Assembly: GCF_032452875.1 (NCBI RefSeq)
Contig: NC_083885.1
Location: 29,615,925-29,679,924 of the forward strand
DNA length: 64,000 nt
Direction of reading: 5' to 3'
DNA from: Bos javanicus
Taxonomy: Eukaryota > Chordata > Mammalia > Artiodactyla > Bovidae
Shown here: in pieces, positions 56,476-64,000 of the stretch
Layout of the letters: each line of letters opens with the position of its first letter
How positions within the stretch are numbered: position 1 is the stretch's first letter
Translations under genes and position numbers: made by a program
The notes under the pieces: model-generated
Seen by the model: only the letters and a program-made list of their open reading frames with translations
What the model was told of the DNA's origin: nothing
The model's database searches: none

Positions 56476-57702
56476 TAGCAATATTCACCACAGTAGCAAA
56501 GGCAAATTAGACCAAATGAGGTTAATTAGACTATTTAGCATGCAACTGATAAGTGAAAAGAAAAAGATAATCCTGCACAGTCAGCAAACTTTAGTAGAAG
56601 AATCTCTGCTAAAATGAGTACTAGGCTTTTATTTTGCATTTAAGATATGAAATTTATGGTGGCTTTATTAGTTGGTAGTCCTAATAACTCCACTTATTTT
56701 ATTTAACAACTTAATTATGTCAGTAACTGTCTGAGGAAAATGATATTATCCCAGAATACCAAGGAAGAAGCTGAGTCTCAAAGAGAATTCCAGAGACCAG
56801 CTATCTGTCTGGGAAGTAGCATTGACAGGGTTTGAAACGATCTGTTCAAGACATGGCATCTTTTAAATAATTTACACAACTATATTCTATATTACTGAGA
56901 TGCATATGCTAATGAAGAAAGTAGCACATGCTTAATTAATGTTCCCGGAAGGGAGATTTTGCCTTTGTGTTTTGTCTTTGTGTCACTGTGTGTTTGCCCT
57001 GTGATTATACAAACATAGATATAAATACAGACATGTTTATAGACACAGACACATGTTTAGTTATAAGAATTTTTTAAATACATTGATATTTTTAGCCTGT
57101 CAGTGAGCTCTCAAAAGAAGCAGAGTCGTAGAGGAAGCTGACCAGCCAATTAATGACTACATGTTTTAACATGACCAATGCCACAATAAATGCCTATTTC
57201 TTGCTGGATAGCAAAGCAAACATTCCCCTAAACGATGGATACAGTCTTGTTAGTATATAAAATACAACAGTCCTAAAGAGACAATCATGTGTTACTATTT
57301 GTTACTTGATAATTCCCTGAATATCTGTGTCCTCTAGTCCTGTTTTAAAAGGTTAAATGGCTCTAAATCTGTCTGCTAGACGTATAAGGAACTCTGCACT
57401 GCTCTGGCTAGTCAGGAAATTTAATTTTCTACACAAATTAACCAATTGTGCATAGAAAGAGGAAAGCCACTCTCCACAACCCAACTCGGGGACTAAGGTG
57501 GGAGGGGGGATAACTGCAAAAATGTAGAACAGATACTGAAAAAATGCAGTTGGTGATTCTTACATTCTTATCCCATGGAGCCAATGCACCACCAATTAGA
57601 ACCACGTGGGGCGCTCTTTCTGAATAATGCATCAAAACCCTGCTGGAAATGATTTGAAACACTGATCACCCCTTCTTTGGGTGGGGCCATATATGCCACC
57701 TG
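56476..57702. other. Intronic sequence, no recognised element
   Basis: Unique sequence. A faint reversed-MIR resemblance near 56735-56830 is not strong enough to call. Confidence 0.42.
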
Positions 57703-57925
57703 GGCTTCCCAGGTGGCGCTATATTAAAGAACCTGCCTACCAATGCAGGAGACTTAAGAGCTGAGGGTCCTGTCCGTTGGTTGGGAAGATCCCCTGGAGA
57801 AGGAAGTGGCAACCCACTCTAGAATTCTTGCCTAAAGAATCCCATGGACAGAGGAGCCTGGTGCGTATGGTCCATGGGACTGCAAAGAGTTGGACATGGC
57901 TGAAGTGAATTTGCACATACACAGG
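57703..57925 (+). mobile_element. Bov-tA SINE
   Basis: 'gggcttcccaggtggcgcta', a disrupted B box, Bov-A body ('gaaggaagtggcaacccact'), and end 'tgaagtgaatttgcacatac'. 'atatgcca' copies on both sides suggest the target duplication. Confidence 0.88.
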
Positions 57926-60298
57926 CACATATGCCAAGGGAACAATTAATAGCACTTGCCTGCCATCTACCAGAGCTACAGATATGACTGTGTCATCAAA
58001 TGGCGCTTCATCTGTCCATCTCTTCCTGGGAACATGGCCCCAAGCCTCCTTTAGTTTGCCTGGAAATGAAATGCTTCCAAACCAGGCAGTTGTTGCTAAG
58101 CAGCCTCAAGCTTCTTATACACCTGCCTTTTATGCCAATGGCAGTAATAAAAAACAATAGCAATAGCCGTAACAATCAACTGCAGTGATAATAGTCACTG
58201 GATTCCCTGTGAACTGGAATGATTCTAAAAATATCCATTTTTACATAAGTAAAAATATAGATTACAACACGTGGGGAGCTCTAAACCTAGATTTTTACCC
58301 ATTTCTGCCCATTTGAGGTTAGTATTACTTCAGTACCAAAAGTTCCTCACACTTCATCTCTAGCTGATGAAGGACATGTCTCCGCACAGGAAGTTTGTTC
58401 CTGCTGGTACTCCAGATTCCATGTCTGGGGTGTACCCGGAACTCCTCTGATATCTGAACCCCCACTTTCCATGAGGGTCCTCCGCTTGGCTTGCTCCTGG
58501 CCCCCTGTGGAGTCTTTGCTGACAGGAGTAGAAATCTTGGCAAATCCAGTGCTAAGCTGGCCCACGGTCCCTCGGTCGGTTCAGTCTTGTTTACCCTTAC
58601 CATTATCCCGTCCCTTATGCTTAAAGATGTGAAGGAAGTGGGAACTGCTCAGTTCTGTGTTCCTTCAGAAGAAAAGGGGTAACAGCTGAAAACGGGGCAG
58701 ATTCATTTACTCAACAAGTATCATTGCCTCTATTTATATTAGAATTTCAGCATAAAGTGATTTCACAACTTCACCGTTTAGTCAGAAAATGGACATCCAT
58801 GTAAACTTATTTTTCTGGATTCTTTCTTCCCTGGTATCCAATTCTTGTCCCTTTTAGAGGTACGGTTTTCTTAACAAATAGGGAGGATTCTGTGTGCCTA
58901 CAGCATGTTGAGTTCCTTAGAACAGAGAATAGGCAACTGACCATTCCTCAATTCCCCACATGGAGTTTTACCTTCTTAGAGGTTGCTCTTTTGAAGAAAG
59001 CATTTTTTTGGTATCCTTATGAGATACACTCTCATCCTGAATTTCAAAATGGCTTGTGCTAAAAACAACTTTTCTGGATCTGAAAAGGATTTTTTTTTTT
59101 TTTTTGCCCAGACACAAATTATTTGGGGCACTGACTACGCCGAAGTGTTTTACCTCCAGCCTCAGAGTTTCAGCACCCTCGGGAGTATTGGGCATTTAAT
59201 ACAGGAACAAGAATTGAATAAACATAGCTTTCAGAAAGCCATTTGTCTATCTAGAGTTTCCCTGAATAAAGTAATTAGAAAAATATCTGCCCTAAGTCCC
59301 CGTAATTTAGAAACTGAATGACTTGCATATAAGCTGACATCTAACTCATAAATTAACTGGACAATTCTTTAAAACTGTATTCTTCTATATATATTTTCTC
59401 TCTCTTTTTCAACAAGCATTTCTCAGAAAATATTTGAAATCCACACTCAAACACGTCATTAACCAACACTTCACCCTTGGAGACCAGTGGACAAGTTATA
59501 GATTTTCAGTGTTCTTTCGGAAGAAAGCTATTTAGCTTGAGCATCTGCACCGTCATTTGGGTGACTGGCAAAAGAGAAAAGATGTACACAGTTCAACAAC
59601 AACAACAAAAAAACCCAGAACTGAGCCTCATTTCTAAAAAAAAGAACAAAATCCTTAATGAAGGGTTATATTTCTCATCTTGGGAAAATTTTTGAGCAGG
59701 GAAAGTATAAACAAAGGGTACTTTTGAAATAGCAGAGAAAGGTTTTTGTCTAAAAGGCACCCATGCAGATATGCTGACCGATCAGAAATGTCCATCTAGT
59801 AATAAAAAGATAATTTCAAACCCAAATACAGAAATAAGATGAGGGTCTCTTACTACTCCAAGACAATACCTTACAGCTCTAAATTTTTATACATAATCCA
59901 TGTGATTGTCAAAGGAGAAAGAAAAGAAAATAGCAATCCTTTTCTGATGCTAGAAAACAAATGTACAACAAGCAAAAACAATGTAATATAAAGGGTCCAC
60001 CCAAAAGCACTGCAAAATACATGTGATCTGGCCTTTTCACTGTGCTCTCTGAAAGCCAAACAGCTTTCTTCATCTCAGCATTTCTGGCTCTGAGCATTAT
60101 ATATAGCTGTTCCCAGGTGTGTGGGCATGTGTGTGTGCAACACACCCATAGACACAAGCGTGGTGCATGTTGACCAAAATCCCTTGGCCATGTGAGCAGT
60201 GTCTCAAAGGCAGCCACATGGACTGCATACATAATTACATTTTGTACTGATTTGCTTGTCACAGGCCGTAGCGAATCTTCCTTTTAAAAGAGAAATAC
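57926..60298. other. Repeat-poor intron downstream of the 254-bp exon
   Basis: About 2.4 kb without a repeat I can name, apart from a T run at 59089-59105 and a TG-rich patch at about 60115-60140. Read on the minus strand, it begins with the exon's donor. Confidence 0.5.
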
Positions 60299-60552
60299 CT
60301 TATTGGACTGGAGGTGATGTCGGGGTCACGAGCGGTCACCTGCCCAATCACGGAGTTGAGAGCAGCGTTCTCATGCACTTCCAGGAGGTAAGTCGGTGAA
60401 GAGAAGACCGGAGGCTCATCAGCATCTTCGACGACAATTTTGACGGTCGCCGTGTCTTTAAAGGGCCCCCTGCCGCTGAAACGCGGGTCAATGTGGACAT
60501 TGGCCGCCTCTACCTTCAGTGTATAGGATTTTTTGGTCTCAAAATCCAGAGG
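60299..60552 (-). CDS. CDH8: Cadherin-8, internal exon (254 bp), EC3-EC4 segment
   Basis: Minus-strand exon that starts in phase 0 after 'cttaacag' and ends with two bases (AG) of an Arg codon completed in the 137-bp exon. It encodes PLDFETKKSYTLKVEAANVH, then IDPRFSGRGPFKDTATVKIV, then VEDADEPPVFSSPTYLLEV, and ends in VTARDPDITSSPI. Visible features are the EC3 LDFE motif, the EC3/EC4 linker DADEPP, the HEN motif opening EC4 and the DPD calcium ligand. Cadherin-8 is a type II cadherin that mediates calcium-dependent adhesion between neurons. The 254-bp length followed by 137 bp is the conserved type II pattern, as I recall. The donor 'gtattt' is weak. No signal peptide or membrane segment belongs here, as this is an internal extracellular part. 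Confidence 0.93.
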
Positions 60553-62965
60553 CTGTTAAGAAATGACAAAGATGAATGTTTCTCACTAATGACCACAGCC
60601 GCGAGAACAAATGAGTATAACACTGATGGATGATCGTTATGTGCATTTAAGCCCATTTGTGAGTCTTAATGGGATCACTCTCCTATCCCCCATATTCAAC
60701 CTGTAAATTTTACAGGCATTTATTGATATCTGTTTATTATACAAGCTCAGTGAATCTAATCTCCTACTGTTTTGTTTTGTTTTGCTCATTTCACTTGGAA
60801 TTCACAAAATATTCACAGTCATGAATCGTGCCATCAAAATTTCACTTCAGAGTCATAATAAAATTTTACTAGTGATGGCGTGACCTGCATACCAATCAGT
60901 CAGTTAATCGGGCCTCTGCTGGTCGGAGATAAGGCAGCATCAAACACAATCTCTATCTGGGAAGAATATTTTTTATCATTTCTGCAACAGTGTGTGAAAT
61001 GTAAAGAACAAGAAATAATCATTGTTTAGTCCATGGAGACATTATAAAGCATAATTTAGCACTAATCCCAACAAAGAGTGTTTTCCTATTTCACTTCTAG
61101 AGCATCACTGCTTTGCTGATCATGGCTAAAATCAAGTTTATTCTTTTTTAGGGCATTCTTAGAAGGTCTCTATTATGAGTTCCGTGCTGTGAAGCAGGTG
61201 GACATATAAAGATGTATGCAGATATATATCTACCTGTTTTTATATTTAAGGGAAGGAAGAGGGAGACAAGTAGATATATAGATAGCTAGGACTTACTGTG
61301 TCTTCTACAAACCACTTAAAAGCAATACGAAATTACCTCATTGCACCATTACTGAAAATATTTCTGACCTATTAATTCTTCCTGCCTTAAAAGCCCCAAA
61401 GACTTAATGATCTAAGTAAATAGAGGAAGGTAAAAGAACACAGCCCCCCTTAACAACCCAAAGCCCATCTGCGTCAGAATCCTCGCTGTCCAATTCTCTC
61501 AGCAGGGCATAATACTTCAGATGTCAAGGATGTATTTCTGTCAAGGTTCAAAAAGATAATTTAGGCTTGCACTGCAATTTCTTATAAGAAATTGAACTTT
61601 ACATCTGTGATGCAAATTTTTTTTAAAAGAAGTCTGAACACAAAGCAGCATTACTGAATTCTTTCAGAACTCTCCTACAAGCTTATATATACACATATAT
61701 AGTGTTGATTTTTATATTTGAATTTTTTTCTAATTGGACTGGACTTTTCTTGAGAGATATTTTCTAATAAAGCAGATACTCAATCCTGCGCATTCTGAAA
61801 TTTCTAAGCACATATATATACATACCCATGAATACACGATTCAACATCATCATTTTCACAATTTTGCAACAGCCCCAACTGTAACAATTATGTAATTTCA
61901 AATTCTTCACAAATACCATTGAATATAGCATATTATGCTCTGCTAAATTCTTAGCCCAACCTGAACACATTCTGGTGTCCTTAGGACTTTATCAGACCAA
62001 AAACAGGGTCCATGCATTGTGGGAAAATGACTCCGTACATCATTTTCCAGAGTAAAATGCATGTGTTTCTTGGTGTTGAGATGTGAATATGTTTCTAAGT
62101 TTATGAAGAGCGGTGAATAAAAATAGAGCAAATGGCTAATTGCTTCAGTTTATAAAAGCACCTTATGGTAACAAAGAACAGCAGTTAATAATAACAATAA
62201 AAATGACATTAGGAATCATTAACCAAGGAAAATGTGGCCCTGGGTTATTCAATAATTGACTCAAGTATAATTATACTGTACTCTATTTCAAACATGAGTT
62301 TTTAAATACTTTGCAACTTTTACTACTGAGCTCCATCCAGGTCAAAACGAAGCATTGCTCAGCAGAATTAAAATAGATGCAACCAATTTTTTCTTCAAAA
62401 TTGATTTTTAAACTTGATTTTGTATTTTAGAGTATATCCAGAAAATTCCAGGTTCTCACTGTCAAGACCTCCCTGATGGGGGACTTCAAAAGCATGACCA
62501 TGGGGAGCAGATCCCTGTGTAACATGAGAGAGAGTCAGATAGTAAGCTCGGAGTCATGTCAATATATTGCTGATCAAGACAGAGGGCAGAACGACTGGCT
62601 CCCAACAGCGTGACTGATCATACGTCTTTCAATTCATGAATCAGCAAATCTGTTTTAAAATTAATTTCTACTACTTCACAACAAACATGCAGTACAATAC
62701 TGAGCAAAATACTCATTATGAGGATAAAGGGGCATTTTCCTTTGCAAATGCCCATGTCCATAAAATACTGAACTGTGCTCTACACATTTTTTTTTCAATA
62801 AACTTGTCATGATGAGAAATAAATATGGAAAATGTGCAGAATCTTTCATATTTACCATACGTACATACACACAAATGGTTGTGAGCAAAAGCAATCACAG
62901 ATTGCCATATATTCTTTGTACTATTTGTGGAGATATTTCTTTCTTCAGTGGTAGCCCCAGGTGTG
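60553..62965. other. Intron upstream of the 254-bp exon, repeat-poor
   Basis: On the minus strand this ends in a good pyrimidine tract ('ctttgtcatttcttaacag'). I see no upstream cadherin exon here and no young repeat in about 2.4 kb. AT-rich words occur near 61680 and 61800. Confidence 0.5.
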
Positions 62966-63184
62966 TGGATGCTAAGTTGCTTCAGTCCTGTTTGACTCTT
63001 TGTGACCCTATGGATGTAGCCCACCAGGCTCCTCTATCCATGGGATTCTCCAGGCAAGAATACCGGAGTGGGTTGCCATGCCCTCCTCCAGGGGATCCTC
63101 CCAAGCCAGAAATAAAACCCGTACGTCTTACATCTCCTATATTGGCAGGCGGGTTCTTTACCACTAACACCACCTGAGAAGTCC
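62966..63184 (-). mobile_element. Bov-tA SINE
   Basis: Reverse orientation from 'gctaagttgcttcagtcctg' to the head 'ccactaacaccacctgagaa'. The B-box region ('agaaataaaacccgtacgtc') is decayed. Confidence 0.9.
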
Positions 63185-63410
63185 ATCCCCACACCCAGGA
63201 ACAAAACAAAGCTGAGCTTCACTGACCTCATTGCTTGGACATTTGATCATAATTTGGAGTATCTTATGTTAGCCAGGTTGGCCCTGTCCTTTCAGGGCCA
63301 GAACGAGCCAGAATAACAGGCTGACTAGTTTGTCTGTCTTTGAGTTTCTCTAAAAGCAGAGATTGCAATGAAGACCTAGGAACCTTCAATGCATGTTTTA
63401 GAACTACTCC
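63185..63410. other. Intronic spacer
   Basis: Short unique stretch. Nothing recognised. Confidence 0.4.
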
Positions 63411-63810
63411 AAGAGTTGGACTGTGAAGAAAGCTGAGCGAGGAATTGATGCTTTTGAACTGTGGTGTTGGAGAAGACTCCTGAGAGTCCCTTGAACTGCA
63501 AGGACATCCAACAAGTCCATTCTGAAGGAGATCAGCCCTGGGTGTTCTTTGGAGGGAATGATGCTAAAGCTGAAGCTCCAGTACTTTGGCCACCTCATGC
63601 GAAGAGTTGACTCATTGGAAAAGACTCTGATGCTGGGACGGATTGGGGGCAGGAGGAGAAGGGGATGACAGAGGATGAGATGGCTGGATGGCATCACGGA
63701 CTCGATGGACATGAGTCTGAGTGAACTCTGGGAGTTGGTGATGGACAGGGAGGCCTGGCATGCTGCAATTCATGGGGTTGGACACGACTGAGCAACTGAA
63801 CTGAACTGAA
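63411..63810 (+). mobile_element. BovB 3' end
   Basis: From 'gagttggactgtgaagaaag' to 'gagcaactgaactgaactga'. Covers the BovB C-terminal coding end and the 3' terminus. A small deletion removes the usual 'cgcaaagagtc' just before the end. Confidence 0.92.
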
Positions 63811-64000
63811 GAAGCAGGAATACAGAAATGGGGGGGGCGAGTTCTATAGAAAAGGCATTGAATTTGCCACTTTTGTGGGCTAATGAGGATCCCTCTCCCC
63901 TCTGCCAACTGAAAAACCTCTGAGGAGCCACAGACAATCTGCCTCAAGGTAATTTCTTCCAAGAAAACTGTCCACAAGTCTTTGTCCTTTACTGCTTGAA
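63811..64000. other. Intronic sequence to window end
   Basis: Unique sequence with a G run at 63831-63837. Nothing recognised. Confidence 0.4.

Larger units (their letters stand above)
28187..60298 (-). other. CDH8: CDH8 intron between the 254-bp and 137-bp exons
   Basis: A 32,112-bp phase-2 intron on the minus strand. Its donor reads 'gtattt' at 60298 and its acceptor 'ttgcag' at 28187. It contains the full-length L1, two sizeable BovB copies nested in older repeats plus one more, many SINEs and the inverted duplication. Large introns are usual for CDH8-type genes. Confidence 0.88.

Noticed and set aside
1..64000. CRISPR array, operon or other prokaryotic system
   Set aside because: No regularly spaced repeats and no prokaryotic gene layout. 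The sequence is plainly a repeat-rich mammalian intron.
60553..64000. Preceding CDH8 exon
   Set aside because: No open, splice-flanked cadherin segment was found in this 3.4 kb.

Overview
The window is a stretch of ruminant nuclear genome, most likely from a bovid (cattle, sheep, goat or a relative). The repeats show this. There are many Bov-tA and BOV-A2 SINEs, several 5'-truncated BovB (RTE-type) LINEs, tRNA-derived SINEs of the cetacean/hippo/ruminant (CHR) type, and both young and old artiodactyl L1 copies. Older mammalian repeats (MIR, L2, MER5A, MER1-like, MER3-like and an MLT1-like LTR) lie between them. I cannot name the species from the sequence.

The only host gene I can support is on the minus strand: two internal coding exons of a classical type II cadherin, best matched to cadherin-8 (CDH8). 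They are 60299-60552 (254 bp) and 28050-28186 (137 bp). They join in frame across a 32,112-bp intron and encode the end of extracellular cadherin domain 3 (EC3), the EC3/EC4 calcium linker and most of EC4. Everything else is intronic: 1-28049 belongs to the next downstream intron, 28187-60298 is the intron between the exons, and 60553-64000 is the end of the upstream intron.

Layout: 1-13 kb holds scattered SINEs, plus a BovB inserted in a truncated L1 (6.8-9.6 kb). 13.5-20.2 kb is rich in BovB, including a BovB nested in a CHR SINE with a 279-codon reverse-transcriptase frame, and two composite insertions. 20-28 kb is sparse, with a few SINEs and old DNA transposons. 28.05 kb is the 137-bp exon. 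29.1-38.1 kb holds a rearranged BovB with a near-perfect 210-bp inverted duplication, an MLT1-like LTR, several SINEs, a short perfect inverted repeat and a BovB nested in an L1 3' end. 38.68-44.16 kb is an apparently full-length L1 with both reading frames open and a perfect 14-bp target-site duplication. 44.2-60.3 kb holds old SINE, L1 and MIR copies and one more BovB. 60.3 kb is the 254-bp exon. 63.0-63.8 kb has a Bov-tA and a BovB 3' end.

I found no candidate for a new multi-gene system. The items most worth a second look are the intact L1 lying in the sense direction of CDH8, the BovB inverted duplication (which would form a long hairpin in CDH8 pre-mRNA), and the small perfect inverted repeat at 34.04 kb next to a SINE.
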